DNA of 64,000 bases, taken from positions 31,316 to 95,315 of the forward strand of contig UCKS01000001.1 in the NCBI GenBank assembly GCA_900473045.1, given 5' to 3'. The translations under genes were made by a program, and so were the position numbers. Positions within the stretch are counted from its first letter, which is position 1, and each line of letters opens with the position of its first letter. This document shows positions 55,724 to 64,000 of the stretch, piece after piece. Under the pieces are notes generated by a model. It was not told where the DNA came from. It saw nothing but the letters and a program-made list of their open reading frames with translations, and did not search any database. Source of the DNA: Hyphomicrobiales bacterium. GTDB lineage: Bacteria > Pseudomonadota > Alphaproteobacteria > Rhizobiales > Rhizobiaceae.

Positions 55724-56383
55724 ATGAAAACCGATCCCGAAACCTTCATCCTCGAGAACACGGACATCATGACGCCGCCACATGTGCCGGAGATCCGGCT
55801 GTATCTGGCGAGCGAAGCCCATGATCTGTGGCTGAAGACGGAGGAGGAGCTGGAGGAGATCGGCTTGCCGCCGCCGTTCTGGGCGTTTGCCTGGGCGGGA
55901 GGGCAGGGACTGGCGCGGCATGTTCTCGATCACCCCGAACTGGTGGCGGGCAAGCGGGTGATCGATTTTGCGTCCGGCTCCGGTCTGGTGGCCATCGCGG
56001 CGATGAAGGCGGGGGCGGCCTCGGTTCTGGCCGTCGATATCGACCCCTGGACCGAAACGGCTATCCGGCTCAATGCTGCACTCAATGGCGTCGATGTCTT
56101 GTCGGCGGCGTCGGAGGTGATCGGTGCCGGGCGGGATGCGCATGTCTATCTTGCCGGCGATGTCTTCTATGACAGGACGTTTGCCGACCGGATCGTTCCG
56201 TGGCTGAGTGCGCTTGCCGAAAGCGGTGCCGATGTTCTCGTCGGCGATCCCGGCCGTGCCTATTGCCCCCGTGAGCGGATGGAGATGCTGGCGACCTATC
56301 AGGTGCCGGTGACCCGGGCGCTGGAGGACAGCGAAGTCAAGAAGACCACGGTCTGGCGGTTTCTCAGTCGCGAGCTCGGCTAA
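55724..56383 (+). CDS. Class I SAM methyltransferase, METTL20/ETF-beta lysine methyltransferase-like
   Basis: Methyltransferase of 219 residues. N-terminal FILENTDIMTPPHVPEIRLYLA and LPPPFWAFAWAGGQGLARHVLD precede the SAM site VIDFASGSGLVAIAAMKAGA and acidic VLAVDIDPW; the post-motif is LVGDPGRAYCPRERM. This pattern belongs to the METTL20-like group, whose Agrobacterium member methylates electron-transfer flavoprotein beta. Start 55724 lies 45 bases after a RIME repeat. Target assigned by family only. Confidence 0.82.
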   Translation: MKTDPETFILENTDIMTPPHVPEIRLYLASEAHDLWLKTEEELEEIGLPPPFWAFAWAGGQGLARHVLDHPELVAGKRVIDFASGSGLVAIAAMKAGAASVLAVDIDPWTETAIRLNAALNGVDVLSAASEVIGAGRDAHVYLAGDVFYDRTFADRIVPWLSALAESGADVLVGDPGRAYCPRERMEMLATYQVPVTRALEDSEVKKTTVWRFLSRELG

Positions 56384-56439
56384 GGGCAGTCGCAGGCGTG
56401 TGGGCGGGCAGTGTTGCGGCTGCGCGTACAATTCAGTTT

Positions 56440-56796
56440 TCAGCTATTCGCTGCCGCATGTGCCTGCGCAACATAATTCGCGACGCGCCGTGTCTCGATA
56501 TCCTGCACGGTCTCAAGCTTGATGTGGCGCCGGAACTTGCCATCGCCGGACAGGAAGCCATGGGGATCGGCGAGCGCCGCGCCCTGGCTGAATTCCAGCG
56601 TCACGTGGGTCTTGTAGGGAAAAACGCCACAGAAGCTCTGGCCGGATGAAAACAGCAATCCGCCATACTTGACGTCCTCGGTGATCGAGGGACCGGCGGC
56701 CAGAATCACGTCGCGCAGGCGCGAAACAATCGGAAAGAGACCCTCGCGATGCTCTTTTACGTCCTGCAGAAGGATTGCGACTTTATCCGTACTCAT
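56440..56796 (-). CDS. DUF1801 domain protein
   Basis: Small soluble protein of 118 residues of the DUF1801/YdhG-like family, with segments LFPIVSRLRDVILAAGPSITEDVKYGGLLFS, FCGVFPYKTHVTLEFSQGAAL and GDGKFRRHIKLETVQDIETRRVANYV. The family has an iron-chaperone-like fold but no settled role. It is convergent with the methyltransferase and follows the Arg-rich secreted-protein gene on the same strand. Confidence 0.86.
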   Translation of the reverse strand: MSTDKVAILLQDVKEHREGLFPIVSRLRDVILAAGPSITEDVKYGGLLFSSGQSFCGVFPYKTHVTLEFSQGAALADPHGFLSGDGKFRRHIKLETVQDIETRRVANYVAQAHAAANS

Positions 56797-56815
56797 GCCG
56801 CAATGGCTCTATTCG

Positions 56816-57448
56816 TCATCGCCGGATCACGCAGACGCCGGATTCCCAGGAGCAGGCACGGCCGGCGGTGGATGGCGTGACGCGGATGATTTTCGGACGG
56901 GCGGCGGGATAGTTCATGCCGGTGTCGTCGGAATAATAGCCGTAACCGTTGCGCTCGGAGCGGAAATAGGTGCCGTTGCCCGGATCGGTCCAGGCAGAGA
57001 GGCCGCCGAAATAGGTGCCGCCATTGGCATGCGACGGGAAACCGTCATCGCCATAGGACTGATCCCAACCATTCCGGCGCTGGCCACAATAGTCCCGCAC
57101 CGGAATGGTGGGGTCAAAGCGGTCCCGTCCATATCTCGGCTCGAAATGCCCGCGATTGGCCTGACGCCTGTCGAACTGGAACCTGTCATGCCGGCGATCG
57201 TAGCGATATCCGTGGTCGTTGCGTGGCCGCCGGTCGTGGCGGTAATGACGGCCGGGATTGCCGCTCAAAATGGCTTCCTGCCGTCCACGGTGCGGGCGCT
57301 GGTCATACGACCGTTCGAAATGCGGGCGGCGGACCTGGATTCTTTCGCCGTTGCGATCACGCGCTTCGGCGAAGCCGGCAAACGAAAGGACTACGGTGAG
57401 TGCCGCGATCAAGACTTTCGTCGCATTCAGGATGCTGATTGGACGCAT
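56816..57448 (-). CDS. Secreted Arg/His/Tyr-rich hypothetical protein
   Basis: Exported protein of 210 residues with a signal peptide (ends LSFAGFAEARD) and an unusually basic, low-complexity middle (repeats such as RHYRHDRRPRNDHGYRYDRR) followed by a Gly/Tyr-rich part and a C-terminal cysteine pair (GRACSWESGVCVIRR). I know no function. Its composition resembles other small cationic envelope proteins of rhizobia. It lies alone, upstream of DUF1801 by 19 bases. Confidence 0.72.
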   Translation of the reverse strand: MRPISILNATKVLIAALTVVLSFAGFAEARDRNGERIQVRRPHFERSYDQRPHRGRQEAILSGNPGRHYRHDRRPRNDHGYRYDRRHDRFQFDRRQANRGHFEPRYGRDRFDPTIPVRDYCGQRRNGWDQSYGDDGFPSHANGGTYFGGLSAWTDPGNGTYFRSERNGYGYYSDDTGMNYPAARPKIIRVTPSTAGRACSWESGVCVIRR

Positions 57449-57752
57449 TTCGTGCAGCCCTCCGGGTGACTCTTAACAAATCCTTAACGGGCAATGTGGG
57501 GCAGGTACTGGCAAAAGTCACGGATTGCGTTGAATTTTCACGGCTTATCGTTAACGCGGCGGGCGAATCGCATCCGTCAAGCCGCCATATTTTCGTCTAA
57601 TCGATTAAATTGATTTTGCAGTGCAAACACACTTGTCGTTCATCAATATGGTGATTAAACGTCGGCTGACTGAATTGCGCACAATCAGGTGCAATACCGG
57701 ATGAAAATAGTCCAGTTTTTGGGCGTCTTTCCGGGTCTTCCGTGAGGTTCAG
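57449..57752. other. Divergent intergenic region before sdhC
   Basis: These 304 bases hold no gene. They contain the promoter of the sdh operon and that of the leftward secreted-protein gene, neither recognisable by clear boxes. A short palindrome TAATCGATTA lies near 57598. Confidence 0.4.
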
Positions 57753-58145
57753 ATGACGAATGTCACCAAAAGCCGGCCTTTGTCGCCGCATCTACAAATC
57801 TATAAGCCTATTCCCACGATGGTCATGTCCATTGTGCACCGCATCACTGGGTGCGCCTTGTACTTCGGCACGGTCCTTGTCGCCTGGTGGCTGATCGCTG
57901 CCGCCAGCGGGCCGGAATATTACGACTGGGCCATGTGGGCCTTCGGCACGATCATCGGCCAGCTCATTCTGTTTGGCTATACCTGGGCGCTGGTGCATCA
58001 TCTGTTCGGCGGTCTCAGGCACTTCGTCTGGGATCTGGGCTACGGCTACGAAAAGCATTTTGCGACCAAGCTTGCCATTGCCAACCTGATCGGTTCGGTC
58101 GCCGTGACCGTATTGATCTGGATCGTCGGCTACGTGGTTCGCTGA
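57753..58145 (+). CDS. sdhC: Succinate dehydrogenase cytochrome b556 subunit SdhC
   Basis: Membrane anchor of 130 residues of complex II, binding heme b and quinone. Three hydrophobic segments are seen. The quinone-site SIVHRITG (His29) and heme-ligand region VHHLFGGLRHFVWD (His82/83) are present. GTGAGGTTCAG just before ATG supplies the ribosome site. First gene of sdhCDAB. Confidence 0.95.
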   Translation: MTNVTKSRPLSPHLQIYKPIPTMVMSIVHRITGCALYFGTVLVAWWLIAAASGPEYYDWAMWAFGTIIGQLILFGYTWALVHHLFGGLRHFVWDLGYGYEKHFATKLAIANLIGSVAVTVLIWIVGYVVR

Positions 58146-58160
58146 GAGGACAAGAATTCC

Positions 58161-58541
58161 ATGGATATGCGTACTCCCCTCGGCAAGGTTCGCGGCCTCG
58201 GTTCAGCCAAGGAAGGCACCGATCATTTCTGGCGCCAGCGGCTGACGGCCGTTGCCAATGTGCCGCTGATCATCTTCTTCGTGCTGTTCCTGATCAAATA
58301 TGCCGGCGCCCCTTATGCAGAGGTCGTCGTTGCCTTGTCGAACCCCTTCGTGGCGGTGGTTATGGGGCTGGTGGTGATCTCCGGCCTGATCCACATGAAG
58401 CTCGGCATGCAGATCGTCATCGAGGACTATGTCCACAACGAAGGCGTCAAGATCGTCCTCGTCATGCTCAATACGTTTTTTGCGATCGCAGTTGGCGGGC
58501 TCTGTCTTTTCGCCATCCTGAAGATCGCGTTTGCAGGGTAA
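58161..58541 (+). CDS. sdhD: Succinate dehydrogenase membrane anchor SdhD
   Basis: Second membrane subunit of 126 residues with three hydrophobic segments. The helix [21 protein letters not shown] gives the second heme ligand His78 and the quinone-site Asp-Tyr (89-90). It lies 15 bases after sdhC and 6 before sdhA. Confidence 0.94.
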   Translation: MDMRTPLGKVRGLGSAKEGTDHFWRQRLTAVANVPLIIFFVLFLIKYAGAPYAEVVVALSNPFVAVVMGLVVISGLIHMKLGMQIVIEDYVHNEGVKIVLVMLNTFFAIAVGGLCLFAILKIAFAG

Positions 58542-58547
58542 TTCAAA

Positions 58548-60392
58548 ATGGCACCCACCTCATCGCCGCTCATCAACGGCCACGCCTATGACTATGTCGA
58601 CCATGCCTATGACGTGATCGTCGTCGGTGCCGGTGGCGCCGGCCTGCGCGCCACGCTCGGTATGGCCGAACAGGGCTTCAAGACGGCCTGCATCACCAAG
58701 GTTTTCCCGACGCGTTCGCACACGGTCGCAGCCCAGGGCGGTATTGCCGCGTCGCTGACCAACATGACGCCGGACAGCTGGCAGTGGCACCTTTACGATA
58801 CGGTCAAGGGTTCCGACTGGCTCGGCGATGTCGATGCCATGCAGTACCTGACCATGGAAGCGCCGAAGGCCGTTTACGAGCTGGAACATTACGGCGTTCC
58901 GTTTTCGCGCAATGCCGAGGGTAAGATCTACCAGCGGCCGTTCGGCGGCCACATGCAGAACTATGGCGAAGGCCCGCCGGTACAGCGCACCTGCGCCGTT
59001 GCCGACCGTACCGGCCACGCCATCCTGCACACGCTGTATGGCCAGTCGCTGAAGCACAATGCCGAATTCTTCATCGAGTATTTCGCGCTCGACCTGATCA
59101 TGTCGGATGACGGCAGCCGCTGCACCGGCGTTGTTGCCTGGAACCTCGACGATGGCACGATCCATCGCTTCTCCGCCAAGATGGTGGTGTTGGCGACCGG
59201 CGGTTATGGCCGTTCCTATTTCTCGGCGACATCTGCCCATACCTGCACCGGCGACGGTGGCGGCATGGTGGCGCGCGCTGGCTTGCCGTTGCAGGACATG
59301 GAATTTGTGCAGTTCCACCCGACCGGCATCTATGGATCCGGCTGTTTGATCACGGAGGGTGCGCGCGGCGAAGGCGGTTATCTCGTCAATTCCGAAGGCG
59401 AGCGCTTCATGGAGCGCTATGCGCCATCGGCCAAGGACCTTGCCTCGCGTGACGTGGTTTCGCGCTGCATGACGCTGGAAATCCGCGAGGGCCGTGGCGT
59501 CGGCAAGAACAAGGACCATATCTACCTGCATCTCGACCATCTCGATCCGGCCGTTCTGCACGAGCGCCTGCCGGGCATTTCCGAGAGCGCCAAGATCTTT
59601 GCCGGTGTCGACGTGACGCGCGAGCCGATCCCGGTTCTGCCGACCGTTCACTACAACATGGGCGGCATTCCCACCAACTACTGGGGCGAAGTGCTGAATG
59701 CCGACGGTGCAAATCCCGAGCGCGTCCTGCCGGGCCTGATGGCTGTCGGCGAAGCCGGCTGCGCCTCGGTGCACGGCGCAAACCGCCTCGGCTCCAACTC
59801 GCTGATCGACCTGGTGGTCTTCGGCCGTGCTGCCGCGATCCGCGCCGGCGAGGTTATCGACCGCGCAGCGCCGATCCCGGCGATCAATGAAAAGGCCTGC
59901 GAAAAGATCATGACGCGCTTCGACAAGCTGCGTTTTGCCGATGGTTCGACGCCGACTGCCGTGCTGCGCGAAAAGATGCAGCGCACCATGCAGGACGACG
60001 CTGCCGTGTTCCGCACGCAGGAATCGCTTGAGAGCGGCTGCAAGCGGATGAGCGCGATCTGGCAAGAACTGAGCGACATCAAGGTCACCGACCGGTCGAT
60101 GATCTGGAATTCCGATCTGGTCGAGACACTGGAACTGGAAAACCTGATGGCCAACGCCATCGTCACGGTCTATGGCGCCGAAGCTCGCAAGGAAAGCCGT
60201 GGCAGCCATGCGCGCGAGGATTTTGTCGATGGCCCGTTTGCCGGCCGCGACGACGTCAACTGGCGCAAGCATACGCTGTCCTGGGTGAACGAGGCCGGCG
60301 AAGTCCGTCTCGACTACCGCCCGGTTCACACCGAACTTCTGCAGCCGGGTATCGATCCGAAAAAGATCGAGCCCAAGGCACGCGTGTACTGA
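58548..60392 (+). CDS. sdhA: Succinate dehydrogenase flavoprotein subunit SdhA
   Basis: Oxidises succinate to fumarate. Length is 614 residues. The FAD-binding motif [12 protein letters not shown] starts near 25, and the covalent-flavin histidine is His58 in SHTVAAQGG. Active-site segments are [29 protein letters not shown] and the catalytic-arginine region [19 protein letters not shown]. It is third of sdhCDAB. Confidence 0.97.
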   Translation: MAPTSSPLINGHAYDYVDHAYDVIVVGAGGAGLRATLGMAEQGFKTACITKVFPTRSHTVAAQGGIAASLTNMTPDSWQWHLYDTVKGSDWLGDVDAMQYLTMEAPKAVYELEHYGVPFSRNAEGKIYQRPFGGHMQNYGEGPPVQRTCAVADRTGHAILHTLYGQSLKHNAEFFIEYFALDLIMSDDGSRCTGVVAWNLDDGTIHRFSAKMVVLATGGYGRSYFSATSAHTCTGDGGGMVARAGLPLQDMEFVQFHPTGIYGSGCLITEGARGEGGYLVNSEGERFMERYAPSAKDLASRDVVSRCMTLEIREGRGVGKNKDHIYLHLDHLDPAVLHERLPGISESAKIFAGVDVTREPIPVLPTVHYNMGGIPTNYWGEVLNADGANPERVLPGLMAVGEAGCASVHGANRLGSNSLIDLVVFGRAAAIRAGEVIDRAAPIPAINEKACEKIMTRFDKLRFADGSTPTAVLREKMQRTMQDDAAVFRTQESLESGCKRMSAIWQELSDIKVTDRSMIWNSDLVETLELENLMANAIVTVYGAEARKESRGSHAREDFVDGPFAGRDDVNWRKHTLSWVNEAGEVRLDYRPVHTELLQPGIDPKKIEPKARVY

Positions 60393-60404
60393 GGAGAATG
60401 ATCC

Positions 60405-61184
60405 ATGGTTGAACTCGCTCTCCCCAAAAACTCGACGATGACCGAAGGCAAGGTCTGGCCGAAGCCGGCCGGTGCCACCAACACTCGCGAACTCCGCATC
60501 TATCGCTGGAGCCCGGACGACGGCAAGAACCCGTCGATCGACACGTTCTACATCGATGTCGACGATTGCGGCCCGATGGTTCTCGATGCGCTGCTTTACA
60601 TCAAGAATAAGATCGACCCGACGCTGACGCTGCGCCGCTCCTGCCGCGAAGGCATTTGCGGCTCCTGCGCCATGAATATCGACGGCACCAACACTTTGGC
60701 CTGCACCAAGGGCATGGACGAGGTGAAGGGCACGGTGAAGGTCTACCCGCTGCCGCATATGCCTGTCGTCAAGGACCTGGTGCCGGACCTCACCAATTTC
60801 TACGCCCAGCACCGCTCGATCGAGCCCTGGCTGAAGACGGTTTCACCGACGCCGGCCAAGGAATGGAAGCAGAGCCACGAGGACCGCGCCAAGCTCGACG
60901 GCCTTTATGAGTGCATCCTCTGCGCCTGCTGTTCCGCCTCGTGCCCGAGCTACTGGTGGAACGGCGACCGGTATCTCGGCCCGGCCGTGCTGCTGCAGGC
61001 CTATCGGTGGCTGATCGACAGTCGCGACGAAGCCAAGGGCGAGCGTCTCGACAATCTGGAAGACCCCTTCCGTCTCTATCGTTGCCACACCATCATGAAC
61101 TGCGCCCAGACCTGTCCGAAAGGTTTGAACCCGGCCAAGGCCATTGGCGAAATCAAGAAGATGATGGTCGAACGCCGGGTCTGA
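60405..61184 (+). CDS. sdhB: Succinate dehydrogenase iron-sulfur subunit SdhB
   Basis: Electron-transfer subunit of 259 residues carrying three clusters. The [2Fe-2S] ligands are [10 protein letters not shown] (Cys80, 85, 88) and Cys100. The [4Fe-4S] and [3Fe-4S] ligands lie in [12 protein letters not shown] (170-181) and [17 protein letters not shown] (227 onward). It closes the sdh operon and is followed by a terminator. Confidence 0.97.
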   Translation: MVELALPKNSTMTEGKVWPKPAGATNTRELRIYRWSPDDGKNPSIDTFYIDVDDCGPMVLDALLYIKNKIDPTLTLRRSCREGICGSCAMNIDGTNTLACTKGMDEVKGTVKVYPLPHMPVVKDLVPDLTNFYAQHRSIEPWLKTVSPTPAKEWKQSHEDRAKLDGLYECILCACCSASCPSYWWNGDRYLGPAVLLQAYRWLIDSRDEAKGERLDNLEDPFRLYRCHTIMNCAQTCPKGLNPAKAIGEIKKMMVERRV

Positions 61185-61206
61185 CGGACTGATAGATTTA
61201 TCTTTT

Positions 61207-61234
61207 GAAAACGCCGGGCTTGCCCGGCGTTTTC
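61207..61234 (+). terminator. Rho-independent terminator of sdhCDAB
   Basis: GAAAACGCCGGG / CCCGGCGTTTTC stem of 12 bases with a CTTG loop, 22 bases after the sdhB stop. Confidence 0.92.
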
Positions 61235-61497
61235 ATTTCCCCCGCCCGCGAAAATACAGGTGATGGAAATTGAAACTTTCGCACTGCGGCATAACTACGG
61301 TATCGGCATTCGCCGGTGATTGGTATCTGGGGCGCCATTGGTATCAACGATCAACCTGACGGGGCAGGACAGAACCGTTTCAATCGTGCCACAGTCTCAA
61401 AGAATCAGCGCCATCTTGATTTTAAAGTTAGTTTTAAGCTAATTCCGCCTATATTCCCCAAGACAACGCGATAGCAGAGATGATCGGGAGCAAAAAC

Positions 61498-62043
61498 ATG
61501 CGGACAATACATGCAGCGGCGGGACTGGCCGTGGTGCTGGCGCTGGCTGGATGTCAGAGGACGTCCATGACCGATTTCGGTAGCAACAATACCATGTCTC
61601 CGGCTCCGGTGCAGGCGCAGCCTGTGCCGACCGTTTCGTCCGGCCAGCTTGCAGCACCCGGCGATACCTCGCAGTTTCCGGCAGCGCCGGTCAGCGGCAC
61701 GGCCGTTGCCGGCGGCGTTACGGCGCCGGGTGGTACCGAGGTTGCGGCAGCGACCAATGCGCTTGACGTCACCAAGGAATCGATGGTCGGCAACTGGCGC
61801 GTCTCGAATGCCGGCGCCTCCTGCGACATGTTCCTGACGCTCACCAATCTCGGCAGCGGTTCGCGCGGTGGTACGCGCGGTTGCGCCGGCGAACTGACGG
61901 CGATGGGCTCCTGGGAAGTGGCCGGCAAGCAGGTCGTGCTCAAGGATCGCAACGGCAACCCGCTCGCCCGTCTGTTCAAGACGGCCGATTCGCGTTTCGA
62001 CGGCTCGACCAATGGCGGCCAGTCGGTCAGCCTCAGCCGCTAA
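61498..62043 (+). CDS. Omp19-like protease-inhibitor lipoprotein
   Basis: Outer-membrane lipoprotein of 181 residues in the Inh/Omp19 family. The lipobox LALAGC gives lipidated Cys19. A Pro/Ala/Val-rich linker (about 25-85) precedes the inhibitor domain: [46 protein letters not shown], with two cysteines in the expected spacing. In Brucella the homologue blocks host proteases; here a protective envelope role is inferred. ATG 61498 has GGGAGCA upstream. Terminator follows. Confidence 0.87.
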   Translation: MRTIHAAAGLAVVLALAGCQRTSMTDFGSNNTMSPAPVQAQPVPTVSSGQLAAPGDTSQFPAAPVSGTAVAGGVTAPGGTEVAAATNALDVTKESMVGNWRVSNAGASCDMFLTLTNLGSGSRGGTRGCAGELTAMGSWEVAGKQVVLKDRNGNPLARLFKTADSRFDGSTNGGQSVSLSR

Positions 62044-62050
62044 TCATCAG

Positions 62051-62073
62051 CCCGGCATCAGCCGGGTTTTTTC
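62051..62073 (+). terminator. Rho-independent terminator of the Omp19-like gene
   Basis: CCCGGC-ATCA-GCCGGG stem-loop followed by TTTTTT, 7 bases after the stop codon. It lies just before the zapE start. Confidence 0.92.
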
Positions 62074-62108
62074 TTGCCGTCGTTTCCGACGCCAGACCGG
62101 TAAAGCGC

Positions 62109-63263
62109 GTGCCCAATCCGCAAGACAGCATTTCGCGAAAACTCGAAGCCATGATCGCGGCGGGAACGCTGACGCGTGACCCGGCGCAGCTTGTTATTGC
62201 CAAGCGCCTGGATCATCTTTCCTCGGAACTGGCCGCCAGCCGTGCCCAGCGCAAGTCGAATGCGCTCGGCTGGCTGTTTGCCTCGCGCAAGAACGAGCAT
62301 CCGCCGCTGAAGGGGCTTTATCTCTATGGCGGCGTCGGGCGTGGCAAGACGATGCTGATGGATCTGTTCTTCGAAACAGTGCCGATACAGCGCAAGCGGC
62401 GGGCGCATTTCCATGAATTCATGGCCGATGTGCATGATCGTATTTTTAAGCACCGGCAAAAATTGAAGAACGGCGAGACGCGGCAGGCCGATCCGATGCC
62501 GCCGGTGGCGGCGGAGATCTTTGCCGAGGCCCGCCTGCTCTGCTTCGACGAGTTTTCCGTCACCGATATTGCCGATGCGATGATCCTGTCGCGGCTATTC
62601 GGCGAGTTGTTTTCCAAGGGCTGCGTACTGGTGGCGACATCAAATGTCGAGCCGGGCAATCTCTACAGGGACGGTCTCAATCGCGGCTTGTTCCTGCCAT
62701 TCATCGACCTGTTGAAGGCGCATACGGACATCGTGCCGCTGGATACGACAACGGATTACCGGCTGGCAAAGATCGAGGGCCTGCCGGTCTGGTCGTCGCC
62801 ACTCGGGCCGGAAGCCGATGCCGAACTCGACAATGCCTGGAAGCTGGCAACGGCGGGACTGACGGTTGCCTCTGCCGAGGTGGCGTTCAAGGGGCGCAAG
62901 ATCGTTGTGCCCAAGGCCGCCGGCGAATGTGCACGGTTTTCTTTTGCTGATCTGTGCGAAAGGCCGCTTGGGGCTGCCGACTATCTGGCCATCCTTTCGC
63001 ACTACCGGACGATCTTCGTCGAGCATATCCCGCATCTCGGGCCGGAACGCCGCAACGAGACCAAGCGCTTCATCATGCTGATCGACACGATCTATGATCA
63101 TGGAGCCCGGCTGTTTGCCTCGGCGGCATCCGCGCCAATCGATCTGCTGACGGCGAAAAAAGGCACCGAGGGGTTTGAGTTCGACCGCACAGTGTCGCGC
63201 CTGATCGAGCTGCAGAGCAAGGAATATGCCGCAAACCATCACGCAAACTCTGCTGTTTTGTGA
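62109..63263 (+). CDS. zapE: Cell division ATPase ZapE (AFG1-like)
   Basis: AAA-type ATPase of 384 residues of the ZapE/AFG1 family, which acts at the Z ring and, in mitochondria, in membrane protein turnover. Walker A is YGGVGRGKTMLMD (73-85) and Walker B LLCFDEFSVTDIADAM, followed by GCVLVATSNVEPGNLYRDGLNR. I chose the GTG at 62109 because PNPQDSISRKLEAM follows as in homologues; the frame is open to 61881 over the Omp19-like gene. The ribosome site is weak. Confidence 0.9.
   Translation: MPNPQDSISRKLEAMIAAGTLTRDPAQLVIAKRLDHLSSELAASRAQRKSNALGWLFASRKNEHPPLKGLYLYGGVGRGKTMLMDLFFETVPIQRKRRAHFHEFMADVHDRIFKHRQKLKNGETRQADPMPPVAAEIFAEARLLCFDEFSVTDIADAMILSRLFGELFSKGCVLVATSNVEPGNLYRDGLNRGLFLPFIDLLKAHTDIVPLDTTTDYRLAKIEGLPVWSSPLGPEADAELDNAWKLATAGLTVASAEVAFKGRKIVVPKAAGECARFSFADLCERPLGAADYLAILSHYRTIFVEHIPHLGPERRNETKRFIMLIDTIYDHGARLFASAASAPIDLLTAKKGTEGFEFDRTVSRLIELQSKEYAANHHANSAVL

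Positions 63264-64000
<737 letters not shown>

Noticed and set aside
58560..60812. A 750-codon open frame antisense to sdhA and sdhB
   Set aside because: Same cause as above; the sense genes carry every family motif.
61881..62108. N-terminal extension of ZapE
   Set aside because: It overlaps the Omp19-like gene and terminator in another frame and has no AFG1-family sequence.

Overview
The window is GC-rich, densely coded chromosomal DNA of an alphaproteobacterium, almost certainly a member of the Rhizobiaceae (Agrobacterium/Rhizobium/Allorhizobium group). This rests on family-typical gene orders (hemC-hemD-mitofilin-hemY; sdhCDAB-omp19-zapE-mdh; dapF-mtaB-ftsY-ispZ; acnA beside ccmABCDG), an RpoH2-type heat-shock sigma factor, an Omp19-like inhibitor lipoprotein, and RIME-type palindromic intergenic repeats. 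It reads as core genome. I see no prophage, insertion sequence, CRISPR array, tRNA or rRNA.

Layout. 0-3.6 kb: a LysE exporter and an ABC importer of the TrpX/COG2984 class. 3.6-9.3 kb: rlmN, an IalB-like secreted protein, an ECF sigma factor and small enzymes (pterin dehydratase, LMW phosphatase, RNA cyclic phosphodiesterase, arylesterase). 9.4-14.7 kb: a YbbA/YbbP-like ABC pair, a Bax-inhibitor-1 protein, an acetyltransferase and a DUF2794 protein. 14.7-22.2 kb: a gene-free stretch with RNA-like folding, a DUF1223 protein, aconitase, and divergent from it the cytochrome c maturation genes ccmA-B-C-D-G. 22.4-27.7 kb: a leftward group of DUF2585, septation protein, ftsY, mtaB and dapF. 27.9-34.6 kb: a MarR/MFS divergent pair with an operator between them, then the TPP-riboswitch-controlled thiamine transporter thiBPQ. 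34.9-43.4 kb: an M48 lipoprotein protease, a LacI-family regulator facing a small ORF across two matching operators, an FtsI-type PBP, a double-PAS diguanylate cyclase, and rpoH2 with an EcfG-type promoter. 43.4-56.8 kb: pyrophosphatase, YggT, an MFS protein, a frameshifted glutamine amidotransferase, TerB, hemY/mitofilin/hemD/hemC, tsaD, gpsA and small genes. 56.8-64 kb: sdhCDAB, an Omp19-like lipoprotein, zapE and the 5' part of mdh.

Functionally, much of the right half concerns respiration: aconitase, succinate dehydrogenase and malate dehydrogenase (TCA cycle), heme synthesis, and heme delivery to cytochrome c. No clearly new multi-gene system is visible. The items most worth a second look are the LacI regulator with its twin-operator small ORF (about 36.4-37.8 kb), the structured gene-free stretch at 14.9-15.1 kb, the inverted repeat upstream of mdh, palindromic repeats inserted inside the ccm and thi operons and in frame inside ftsY, a phosphatase with an altered active-site loop, and the frameshifted amidotransferase.
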